A DNA stretch of 5,093 bases from an uncultured Clostridium sp. (GTDB lineage Bacteria > Bacillota > Clostridia > TANB77 > CAG-508). The notes below the pieces were generated by a model that was given only the letters and a program-made list of their open reading frames with translations, made no database searches and had not been told where the DNA came from. The DNA is taken from NCBI GenBank assembly GCA_900553865.1, contig USFC01000082.1, positions 1 to 5,093 of the forward strand, given 5' to 3'. Position 1 is the first letter of the stretch. Each line of letters opens with the position of its first letter. Both the position numbers and the translations under genes were made by a program. Below, in pieces: positions 1 through 5,093 of the stretch.

Positions 1-161
1 ACATATTTCTATTTTGAAATATTAATTTTTAATTCATTTATTCAATATTTTGATATTGATTCATCACTACATATTAATATTAACCTTTTATTTGCACACT
101 TATAATATTTCCATATTTATAAATTATACATACAGAAAATTTTAAACAAATCAATCCAATC
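1..161. other. AT-rich intergenic DNA downstream of grpE, no gene seen
   Basis: No open reading frame with a ribosome binding site is visible on either strand. On the minus strand, the direction in which dnaK would be expected, a TATAAT lies at 123-128. The only -35-like match is TTGTTT with a short 15-nt spacer, so a promoter here is only a weak possibility. A small 7-bp inverted repeat (TCAATAT / ATATTGA, 42-48 and 53-59, loop of 4) is present, but it is all A/T and has little weight in DNA this rich in A and T. I see no CIRCE operator in this stretch. Confidence 0.6.
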
Positions 162-215
162 AAGGAGTGTCCCTAGTGTTCCGATTTCGGAACGAAAAGG
201 ACCGTCCCTAGTGTT
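162..215. repeat. Short tandem repeat element with central hairpin, abutting grpE
   Basis: Two copies of a 19-nt unit, AAGGAgtGTCCCTAGTGTT at 162-180 and AAGGAccGTCCCTAGTGTT at 197-215, differ at two bases and repeat with a 35-nt period. Between them is a perfect hairpin, GTTCCGA-TT-TCGGAAC (178-193). The element is clearly richer in G and C than its surroundings. On the minus strand the unit reads AACACTAGGGACGGTCC, whose core TAGGGAC-GTCC recurs in the element at the other end of the window. Its last two bases (214-215) supply two bases of the grpE TAA stop. This resembles the short REP-like dispersed elements of Clostridia, which can be moved by IS200-like (REP-associated) transposases. 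No transposase is in the window, so the mechanism is inferred. It is not a convincing terminator, because no U tract follows the central hairpin. Confidence 0.75.
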
Positions 216-729
216 AATTTGCTACTACTACCATAGAATGTCTAATAACCTTACTTCCTATTTTGTAACCTTTTCTATATTCTTCTTTTATTACCTTTTC
301 ACCAAGATTTTCATCTGTTACGCTTGCTACTGCTTCGTGTATTTCTGGGTCAAATGGTTTTCCTATTGTTTCTATTTCTTGAACTCCATTTGCTGCTAAA
401 ACATCTTTAAATTGTTTAAGCACTAGTTCTATTCCTTGTTTGTATGCTTCATCTTCTGTTTTTGCTTCTACTGCTTTTTCTAAGTTATCTATAACTGGTA
501 GTAAAGATGAAAATATGTCTGATACTAAAGAGTTATATAATCCATCTCTTTCTTTTGCACTTCTTTTTTTGAAATTGTCAAATTCGGCCATTAATCTTTT
601 TAGTCTATCTTCTTGTTCCTCTATTTTCTTTTTTTGAAGTAATACTGTGTCTTTTAATTTTGTAGTTTCATTTTTTTCTTCTTTGTCCTCTACCTTTTCT
701 ACTACTTCCTCGTTTTTGTTTTCTTCCAC
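214..729 (-). CDS. grpE: Co-chaperone GrpE, nucleotide exchange factor for DnaK
   Basis: GrpE is a cytoplasmic homodimer that releases ADP from DnaK and so drives the Hsp70 cycle; it can also act as a thermosensor. The 171 residues show the usual order: an acidic, Lys/Glu-rich disordered N-terminus (about 1-25), a long helical coiled-coil dimerisation region (about 26-90) containing RLMAEFDNFKKR (45-56), and the C-terminal beta domain. The family signature is present as FDPEIHEAV (126-134) followed by GYKIGSKVIRHSMVVV (154-169). One position that is normally D, E or G is Ser159. The start is GTG at 727-729, preceded 7 nt upstream by a perfect AGGAGG (737-742), so the non-ATG start is well supported. 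It follows hrcA after 71 nt with no visible terminator or operator, so it is probably expressed from the hrcA promoter. The TAA stop overlaps the repeat at 162-215. Length is slightly short for the family (often 175-200). Confidence 0.96.
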   Translation of the reverse strand: MEENKNEEVVEKVEDKEEKNETTKLKDTVLLQKKKIEEQEDRLKRLMAEFDNFKKRSAKERDGLYNSLVSDIFSSLLPVIDNLEKAVEAKTEDEAYKQGIELVLKQFKDVLAANGVQEIETIGKPFDPEIHEAVASVTDENLGEKVIKEEYRKGYKIGSKVIRHSMVVVAN

Positions 730-736
730 TATTTTT

Positions 737-742
737 CCTCCT
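737..742 (-). promoter_or_regulatory. Strong Shine-Dalgarno site of grpE
   Basis: AGGAGG on the minus strand sits 7 nt before the GTG codon at 727-729. It fixes the start of grpE at this GTG, and there is no better-placed ATG nearby. Confidence 0.85.
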
Positions 743-800
743 TTTTAGGTGTTTAATATTTTTCATATTTTAGTTTTGCTCAACTTTTAACTTCAAATAT

Positions 801-1826
801 TTATTCACCTTTTTGTTTTTTGTCATTTTGTTCATTTATCTTTTTGCTTAAATATTTCATTACTGAAATTACTTTAGAATAGTTCATTCTTTTAGGCCCT
901 ATAATTCCTATTGTTCCTAATTCTTTGTTTCCAACAGAATGTTTAAAAGTAACTACACTAAAATCTTTTAGCTCTTCTTTATCATTTTCATCTCCGATGT
1001 ATACATTTATGTCTTTTGCAACACCTGAATCTAAAATTTCTAACATAGCTTCTTTTTCATCTAAAACATTTACAAAATTTTTAGCAAGTTCCAAACTTTT
1101 AAATTCTGGTAAATCAAAGGCTCTATTCGCTCCTTCTAAATAAATAGTTTCTGCTTCATCTATTATTTTGTTAATTTGTTCTATGATTGGCTTAATTACT
1201 TTTATGCTATACTTTATTTCTGAAAATATATATTCTTCCATTGGTTTGTCAATTTTTGAAAGTGGTTTTCCTTTTAATTTGGCGTTAAATAAATTATTTA
1301 AAGTTTCTACTTGTCCTAGTGTAATATCTTCATCATATTTTATTATTGTTTCTTTTACTAAACCACTGTCTGTTACTATTACTACCATTAGCATTCTTGT
1401 ACCTAATAGAACAAACTTTATCTCTTCTATTAATTGTGTTTCTGCTTTTGGTCCAATTGCTACTGTTGTATAATGTGTAATTTCAGAAAGTGTTGAAGTT
1501 GCTATTTTGGCTAAATCTTCAATTTCGTTTACTTTGGTTGATAATTTAGATTGTATATATTTCATCTCTTCTAATGAAATATCATCTTCTTTTACTAATT
1601 CATCTACATAAAATCTATACCCTTTTTCTGATGGTACACGTCCTGATGATGTATGTGTTTTGTCCAAATAACCATTTTTTTCCAATTCTGCAAGTTCATT
1701 TCTAACTGTTGCACTACTATAATTTAGTCCATATTTTTCTACAAGTGCTGCTGAACTTACTGGCTCTGCAGTATTTACATATTCGTCTATTACTGCTTGC
1801 AATATTTTTTTCTTTCTTTCGTCCAA
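801..1826 (-). CDS. hrcA: Heat-inducible transcription repressor HrcA
   Basis: HrcA is a dimeric repressor that binds CIRCE operators upstream of chaperone genes; in the known systems GroEL keeps it active and heat stress titrates GroEL away. The 341 residues match the family length. The N-terminal winged-helix region runs from 1 to about 75, with EPVSSAALVEKYGL (21-34), SSATVRNELAELEKNGYLDK (37-56) and the wing THTSSGRVPSEKGYRFYVD (57-75), all strongly HrcA-like. The rest corresponds to the GAF-like dimerisation and inserted domains, ending with GTIGIIGPKRMNYSKVISVM, the typical C-terminal block. The start is TTG at 1824-1826. It is preceded by AGGTGA (1831-1836), and no ATG lies in frame nearby; the ATG at 1838-1840 is out of frame and followed at once by TAG. 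Two CIRCE sites and a promoter lie just upstream, so autoregulation is expected. grpE follows in the same unit. A leucine codon as start fits homologues that begin M-L-D-E-R-K; some ambiguity of a residue or two remains. Confidence 0.96.
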   Translation of the reverse strand: MDERKKKILQAVIDEYVNTAEPVSSAALVEKYGLNYSSATVRNELAELEKNGYLDKTHTSSGRVPSEKGYRFYVDELVKEDDISLEEMKYIQSKLSTKVNEIEDLAKIATSTLSEITHYTTVAIGPKAETQLIEEIKFVLLGTRMLMVVIVTDSGLVKETIIKYDEDITLGQVETLNNLFNAKLKGKPLSKIDKPMEEYIFSEIKYSIKVIKPIIEQINKIIDEAETIYLEGANRAFDLPEFKSLELAKNFVNVLDEKEAMLEILDSGVAKDINVYIGDENDKEELKDFSVVTFKHSVGNKELGTIGIIGPKRMNYSKVISVMKYLSKKINEQNDKKQKGE

Positions 1827-1830
1827 ATTA

Positions 1831-1836
1831 TCACCT
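1831..1836 (-). promoter_or_regulatory. Shine-Dalgarno site setting the TTG start of hrcA
   Basis: AGGTGA on the minus strand lies 4 nt before the TTG at 1824-1826. Pairing through GGTGA at this short distance is equivalent to a normal AGGAGG spacing. With no in-frame ATG or GTG in the immediate leader, it decides the start of hrcA. Confidence 0.7.
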
Positions 1837-1865
1837 ACATTCTTATGACTTTTGTTTATTTTTTA

Positions 1866-1892
1866 TTAGCACTTTTATCTTTTGACTGCTAA
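1866..1892 (-). promoter_or_regulatory. CIRCE operator, promoter-proximal to hrcA
   Basis: The site reads TTAGCACTT-N9-GACTGCTAA on the plus strand, against the consensus TTAGCACTC-N9-GAGTGCTAA. Each arm has one mismatch, and the 9-nt spacer is exact. It falls immediately downstream of the predicted transcription start (about 1893-1894), in the untranslated leader. Bound HrcA would block initiation or early elongation, and the same inverted repeat could fold in the mRNA leader. The two mismatches suggest weaker binding than at the upstream copy, but that is inference. Confidence 0.85.
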
Positions 1893-1900
1893 CAATATAT

Positions 1901-1929
1901 ATATTATACCCAAAATTAGCACTTGTCAA
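1901..1929 (-). promoter_or_regulatory. Sigma-A-type promoter of hrcA-grpE
   Basis: On the minus strand a perfect -35, TTGACA (1924-1929), is followed by TATAATAT (1901-1908). Read as TAATAT (1901-1906) the spacer is 17 nt; read as TATAAT (1903-1908) it is 15 nt. The -35 lies inside the upstream CIRCE, mostly in its 9-nt spacer, and the predicted start at about 1893-1894 touches the second CIRCE. The leader to the TTG codon would be about 67 nt. This overlap is the classic layout for HrcA repression of a vegetative promoter. Confidence 0.8.
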
Positions 1930-1942
1930 TACCAAGTGCTAA
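1916..1942 (-). promoter_or_regulatory. CIRCE operator overlapping the -35 of the hrcA promoter
   Basis: The site reads TTAGCACTT-N9-AAGTGCTAA, a perfectly symmetric variant of the CIRCE consensus with the outer C/G pair of each arm replaced by T/A. Symmetry extends one base further, giving a 10-bp stem (TTAGCACTTG / CAAGTGCTAA) with a 7-nt loop. It starts exactly 50 bp from the other copy and embeds the -35 TTGACA. It is followed by seven T on the plus strand (1943-1949) and four T on the minus strand, so as RNA it also resembles an intrinsic terminator. Confidence 0.9.
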
Positions 1943-1995
1943 TTTTTTTGTGAATATTTTGTGAACTTTATTTTTTCTTTCACCTTCGACAATTT

Positions 1996-3141
1996 CTACA
2001 CAAATTCCTCCCATACTAAATTGGCTAAATCTAAGCCTTTTTCAGTTAAACTTATTTCATCTAAATCAATTTGTATTAAATCTTCTTCTACTAGTTTTCC
2101 TAGCTCTTTTCTAAATAAAAATATTGGATTTTTGCCAAATTTACTTTTAAAATCTTGAATGCTAACTCCTTTTATAGTTCTTAATCCAAGTAACATAAAT
2201 TCTTTTTCTTCATCTTGAGGAGTTTGAATTTCGCACACTTGTCTTTTTATTTCCAATTCTTTGTTTTTAATATTTTTTATATAGTCTTCTAAATTGCTAG
2301 TATTACAATATCTTCGCTTATTTATATATGAATGGCTAGCTGCACCAAAACCCAAATATTCCTTTTGTTTCCAACAATTCGAATTATGTTTTGATTCATA
2401 ACCTTTTTTTGCAAAATTAGATATTTCGTAATGATTGTACCCATTTTTCTCTAATATATGTTTCGCTTCCCAATACATAGTTCTTTCTAGCTCATCTTCT
2501 GGCAATTTAACTTTATTTTCATTTACCATTTTTTCTAATTTAGTACCTTCTTCTAATATTAGTGAATATAAAGATATATGATTTGGTTTTAAATTTATAA
2601 CTTTTTGTAAACTTTCTTCTAAGTCCTCAATAGTCTGATTAGGAAGTGCTAACATTAAATCCACATTTATATTAGTAAAACCTACTTTTTCAGCTGTTTT
2701 ATAACATTTTTCAAATTCTTCATAGGTATGAATCCTTCCAATTTGCTTTAACAAACTATTTTGTGCAGCTTGAAGTCCTATACTAATTCGATTTATTCCT
2801 ATTTTTTTGTATGTTTCAAATTTCAATTTATCCACTGTTCCAGGATTTACTTCTATTGTAATTTCTGGATTTTTAGTTACTTTATAATTTTCTTTTATTA
2901 ACTTTAATATTTCTTCTATATATAATGGGTCAATAAAAGATGGGGTTCCTCCGCCTATGTATACGGTGGTAACCTCATATTCGTCATTTTTATGTTTAAA
3001 GGCTTCTTCCTGTATTTCAGTTTTTAAACATTCCACATATTCTTTTACTTTTTCTTGCTTATTAGAGTATGAAACAAAATCACAATAATAGCATTTTTGC
3101 TTGCAAAATGGAATATGTACATAAATTCCTAATTCTTTCAT
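1996..3141 (-). CDS. hemW: Radical SAM protein HemW (HemN-like, putative heme chaperone)
   Basis: This is a radical S-adenosylmethionine enzyme-fold protein of the HemW type, often annotated as oxygen-independent coproporphyrinogen III oxidase. Characterised HemW proteins bind heme and deliver it to respiratory proteins and lack coproporphyrinogen oxidase activity. The 381 residues match the family. The 4Fe-4S motif is HIPFCKQKCYYCDF with Cys13, Cys17 and Cys20; the following DF, in place of a further cysteine, marks HemW rather than true HemN. GGGTPS (63-68) and IEVNPGTVD (96-104) are the SAM-binding segments, and SIGLQAAQNSLLKQIGRIHT (120-139) and NVDLMLALPNQT (159-170) are typical. The C-terminal part has HYEISNFAKKG (237-247) and GFGAASHSY (264-272). 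The motif usually written HNxxYW reads HNSNCW (252-257), a Tyr-to-Cys change. ATG start with AAGGAG 5 nt upstream; TAG stop. hemW next to hrcA is a common Firmicute arrangement. It lies 79 nt after whiA and may be in one transcript with it. Confidence 0.93.
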   Translation of the reverse strand: MKELGIYVHIPFCKQKCYYCDFVSYSNKQEKVKEYVECLKTEIQEEAFKHKNDEYEVTTVYIGGGTPSFIDPLYIEEILKLIKENYKVTKNPEITIEVNPGTVDKLKFETYKKIGINRISIGLQAAQNSLLKQIGRIHTYEEFEKCYKTAEKVGFTNINVDLMLALPNQTIEDLEESLQKVINLKPNHISLYSLILEEGTKLEKMVNENKVKLPEDELERTMYWEAKHILEKNGYNHYEISNFAKKGYESKHNSNCWKQKEYLGFGAASHSYINKRRYCNTSNLEDYIKNIKNKELEIKRQVCEIQTPQDEEKEFMLLGLRTIKGVSIQDFKSKFGKNPIFLFRKELGKLVEEDLIQIDLDEISLTEKGLDLANLVWEEFV

Positions 3142-3220
3142 TTATTCTCCTTTTTTATTTAATAACAAGGTGCATATATTAATCTTTGAGGTAAAGTTGA
3201 CTGGCCCTATTGCCACATTT

Positions 3221-4138
3221 TTAATTTTTAGATAATTCTATTAATTGGTTTAACCTGTGATTTACTCCGGATTTTCCAATTGGATTTTGCAACATTTGCC
3301 CAAGTTCTGTTAATGTTGCATCTGGATTTTCTACCCTTAAGCTCGCTATTTCTTTTAAGTTTGAATTCAAACTCTCCAACTTTCCGCTTTCTTTTAACTT
3401 TTTTATTGCTTCTATTTGCTTTACTGCTGCATTTATAGTTTTATTTAAATTAGCTGTTTCGCAATTTACTTTTCTATTAACATTATTTTTCATTTCTCTT
3501 AAAACTCGTATTTCTTCAAATTTAAGTACACTATTATTCGCTCCTATAAATGCTAAAAATTTTGAAATTTCTTCGCCATCTTTCATATATAAAGAATATC
3601 CATTTTTTCTTTCAAGTGCTTTAAAGTCAATTTGCATTTTTTCTAGCATTTTTTTAATTGAACTTGCATTTTTATTGTTACTTAGAACCACTTCTAAATG
3701 ATATTTATTTTCTGGGTTATTTACACTTCCGCTTCCTAAAAAAGCTCCCCTTGCTAAAGCTTTTATTCTTGCTTCATCTTTACTTTCAATTCCTCCTGAT
3801 TTATCCATTTTTTCTTTAATTTCATTTTCAAAAGCCATCGAAACTTCAACTTTATTTTCTACATACTCTATTTCTTGTATATCTTCTATTTTAGGTAATG
3901 TAATTATATAATTTTTGCCTTTTATATCTATTTTAAAATTTAATATTTCCATGTTTGAAATTAATTTATTAAAACGATTTATATTATATTCATTTACTGT
4001 CGAATAATATATATTTTTGTTGTCACATGTTGTATTATTACTAATTAGATATCCTATTAATTCATATTTTACTAAATCTTTATTTTTCAAATTTTGAATT
4101 TTACTTAAATCTTCTTTTAACTCTGACGAAAATGACAT
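3221..4138 (-). CDS. whiA: WhiA family DNA-binding protein
   Basis: WhiA proteins combine a degenerate LAGLIDADG homing-endonuclease fold with a C-terminal helix-turn-helix. In Streptomyces WhiA is a sporulation regulator; in Bacillus it affects cell division and chromosome segregation. The 305 residues are slightly short for the family (often 310-330). The N-terminal domain (about 1-90) starts MSFSSELKEDL and contains YELIGYLIS (25-33). The LAGLIDADG-like block is ARGAFLGSGSVNNPENKYHLEV (129-150). The linker NRKVNCETANLNKT (221-234) and the C-terminal segment from LKEIASLRVENPDATLTELG (261-280) to GKSGVNHRLNQL (288-299) are strongly conserved WhiA features. Catalytic acidic residues of true endonucleases are not apparent, as expected. 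ATG start with AGGAGTGA upstream. It follows prmC by 48 nt. In most Firmicutes whiA follows the rapZ/yvcJ and yvcK genes, so this neighbourhood is unusual. The N-terminal 120 residues look less conserved than the rest. Confidence 0.92.
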   Translation of the reverse strand: MSFSSELKEDLSKIQNLKNKDLVKYELIGYLISNNTTCDNKNIYYSTVNEYNINRFNKLISNMEILNFKIDIKGKNYIITLPKIEDIQEIEYVENKVEVSMAFENEIKEKMDKSGGIESKDEARIKALARGAFLGSGSVNNPENKYHLEVVLSNNKNASSIKKMLEKMQIDFKALERKNGYSLYMKDGEEISKFLAFIGANNSVLKFEEIRVLREMKNNVNRKVNCETANLNKTINAAVKQIEAIKKLKESGKLESLNSNLKEIASLRVENPDATLTELGQMLQNPIGKSGVNHRLNQLIELSKN

Positions 4139-4186
4139 ATTTGCTCACTCCTATCTTTATAACAGTATACAAATCTTAGCTTAAAA

Positions 4187-5029
4187 TTATCTTTTCAGTT
4201 CTATTACTCTATCATTGTTAGCTAAATCTTTTACAGTTTCTATTTTCTTATAGAACTTACTATTTCTTGCCAATTCTTCTACTTCTTTTTTTTGGTCATA
4301 ACCGATTTCCAAAAATATTTTTCCATTTTCCTTTAAATATTTTGGTGCTTCATTTATTAATATTTCATAAAATTTTAGGCCATTTTCTCCGCCATCTAAT
4401 GCCAAATGTGGTTCATTTTGTACTTGTAAATCCAGCTCATTTATTACCTTCGTTTTTATGTATGGAGGATTTGAAACTATTACGTCAAACTTACTTTTTA
4501 TATTTTCAAACATATCAGACTGTATAAAATTTACTTTTTCTTTAACTTCATTTTCTTTTGCATTTTTTTTTGCTACCTCTAAGGCTTTTGTGCTTATATC
4601 TACTAAAGTTACTTTTGCGTTTTTTACATGTTTTGCAAGAGCTACTCCTATACTTCCGCTTCCTGTACACATATCTAATATTTCCACATTTTCTTTAATT
4701 TGATTTGCATACTTTATTGCCTCTTCTACTAAAATTTCCGTATCTGGCTGTGGAATTAATACATTTTCATCCACAAAAAAACTAAGCCCCATAAATTCCT
4801 GCTTATTTGTTATATATTGAACCGGCTTTCCAGCCGCAACCTCTTTTATATAACCTATATACTCATTTTCTTTATTATTCTCTACCTCTTCATCTTTATT
4901 TATAACTAATTTGTTTCTATCAATCTTTAACACATATTGTAGTAAACTTCTTGAAATAATACTTGCTTCTTCTATATTGTTTTTTTCTAATACTTTTTTC
5001 CCTTCTCTTAATAATTCCTCTATTTTCAT
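4187..5029 (-). CDS. prmC: Peptide chain release factor N5-glutamine methyltransferase PrmC
   Basis: PrmC (HemK) methylates the Gln of the GGQ motif in release factors RF1 and RF2, using S-adenosylmethionine, which improves peptide release. From the ATG at 5027-5029 the protein has 280 residues, normal for the family. The N-terminal helical domain (about 1-75) ends with GKPVQYI (67-73), followed by VLIPQPDTE (90-98), equivalent to the conserved IPRPxTE. The SAM-binding motif I is LDMCTGSGSIG (118-128), and the catalytic NPPY is at 187-190, preceded by DVIVS. The C-terminal GKIFLEIGYDQ (236-246) and NDRVIELKR end are typical. A TTG at 5045-5047 would add six residues (MGKGKN), but it lies in the repeat element and homologues begin near MKIEELL, so ATG is preferred. 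The site upstream of it is only a weak AAAGGG. prfA, the usual partner, is not in the window. Confidence 0.94.
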   Translation of the reverse strand: MKIEELLREGKKVLEKNNIEEASIISRSLLQYVLKIDRNKLVINKDEEVENNKENEYIGYIKEVAAGKPVQYITNKQEFMGLSFFVDENVLIPQPDTEILVEEAIKYANQIKENVEILDMCTGSGSIGVALAKHVKNAKVTLVDISTKALEVAKKNAKENEVKEKVNFIQSDMFENIKSKFDVIVSNPPYIKTKVINELDLQVQNEPHLALDGGENGLKFYEILINEAPKYLKENGKIFLEIGYDQKKEVEELARNSKFYKKIETVKDLANNDRVIELKR

Positions 5030-5039
5030 ATTTTTCCCT

Positions 5040-5093
5040 TTTCCCAATTAGGGACAGTCCCCAATTGTTACTTTTTCCCAATTGGGGACTGTC
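5040..5093. repeat. Tandem/inverted repeat element upstream of prmC, cut by window end
   Basis: Two copies of a 20-nt unit, TTTCCCAATTaGGGACaGTC (5040-5059) and TTTCCCAATTgGGGACtGTC (5074-5093), repeat with a 34-nt period and differ at two bases. GACAGTCCCCAATT (5053-5066) and AATTGGGGACTGTC (5080-5093) also form a perfect 14-bp inverted repeat around a 13-nt loop, so a strong hairpin is possible. The core TAGGGACAGTCC resembles TAGGGACGGTCC of the element at 162-215, and the period is almost the same (34 against 35). The sequence stops inside the second unit, so more copies may follow. It is probably one of the dispersed REP-like elements of Clostridia; that assignment is inference, and no transposase is seen here. 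Confidence 0.8.

Noticed and set aside
178..193. GTTCCGA/TCGGAAC hairpin as the terminator of grpE
   Set aside because: On the minus strand it is followed by ACTAGGG rather than a run of T, so it does not have the form of an intrinsic terminator.
162..215. Element read as a CRISPR fragment because of its 19-nt units and 35-nt period
   Set aside because: There are only two imperfect copies, the unit is too short, and the spacer is itself a hairpin; the related element at 5040-5093 has the same plan, and no cas gene is present.
211..399. Plus-strand ORF rich in Phe and Tyr that looks like a small membrane protein
   Set aside because: It is the antisense shadow of grpE; Lys/Glu-rich coding sequence read backwards gives Phe/Ser/Leu-rich frames, and there is no ribosome binding site.
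1168..1473. 101-codon plus-strand ORF with hydrophobic stretches
   Set aside because: It lies entirely inside hrcA on the opposite strand, has no ribosome binding site, and its composition is that of an antisense frame. The other plus-strand ORFs inside hrcA, hemW and prmC are rejected for the same reason.
1835..1840. A start-stop pair ATG-TAG on the minus strand just before hrcA, as a possible regulatory minimal ORF
   Set aside because: It has no Shine-Dalgarno site of its own and overlaps the SD of hrcA; a chance ATG in AT-rich DNA is the simpler reading.
3142..3220. Possible promoter or terminator in the 79-nt gap between whiA and hemW
   Set aside because: Only a tiny TGGC/GCCA inverted repeat without a following U tract is seen, and the TAATAT there has no properly spaced -35.
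4164..4169. TATACT on the minus strand between prmC and whiA as a -10 box of a whiA promoter
   Set aside because: At 17-nt spacing the -35 would be AGATAA, which is a poor match, and there is no extended -10; -10-like hexamers are common in this DNA.

Overview
This is a very AT-rich window, and all five genes lie on the minus strand. It looks like a stretch of chromosome from a low-GC Firmicute, most likely a member of the Clostridia. The evidence is the base composition, the purine-rich Shine-Dalgarno sites, the hemW-hrcA-grpE gene order, HrcA/CIRCE control of heat shock, and a WhiA protein. All five ORFs end in TAA or TAG and read cleanly in the standard code. I cannot name the species.

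Layout, in the direction of transcription (from high to low coordinates):
(1) A repeat element of GGGAC-GTCCC type at 5040-5093, cut by the window edge.
(2) prmC (release-factor glutamine methyltransferase), 4187-5029.
(3) whiA (WhiA-family DNA-binding protein), 3221-4138.
(4) hemW (radical-SAM, HemW type), 1996-3141.
(5) A regulatory region at about 1866-1942, with a sigma-A-like promoter and two HrcA operators (CIRCE) spaced 50 bp apart.
(6) hrcA (heat-shock repressor, TTG start), 801-1826.
(7) grpE (nucleotide exchange factor for DnaK, GTG start), 214-729.
(8) A second repeat element at 162-215 that runs into the grpE stop codon.
(9) About 160 bp of AT-rich DNA without a gene. dnaK and dnaJ usually follow grpE in Firmicutes, but neither is visible here.

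The hrcA-grpE pair is a self-regulated heat-shock unit. HrcA is expected to bind the two CIRCE sites around its own promoter, and GrpE works with DnaK beyond the window. prmC, whiA and hemW are housekeeping genes that may be co-transcribed (gaps of 48 and 79 bp). The operators separate them from the heat-shock pair.

I found no undescribed defence, mobile or RNA system. The parts that merit a second look are the related repeats at both ends of the cluster, which touch the grpE stop and the prmC start region; the compact promoter with two CIRCE sites, one of which also looks like an intrinsic terminator; a Tyr-to-Cys change in the HNxxYW motif of HemW; and the unusual position of whiA.
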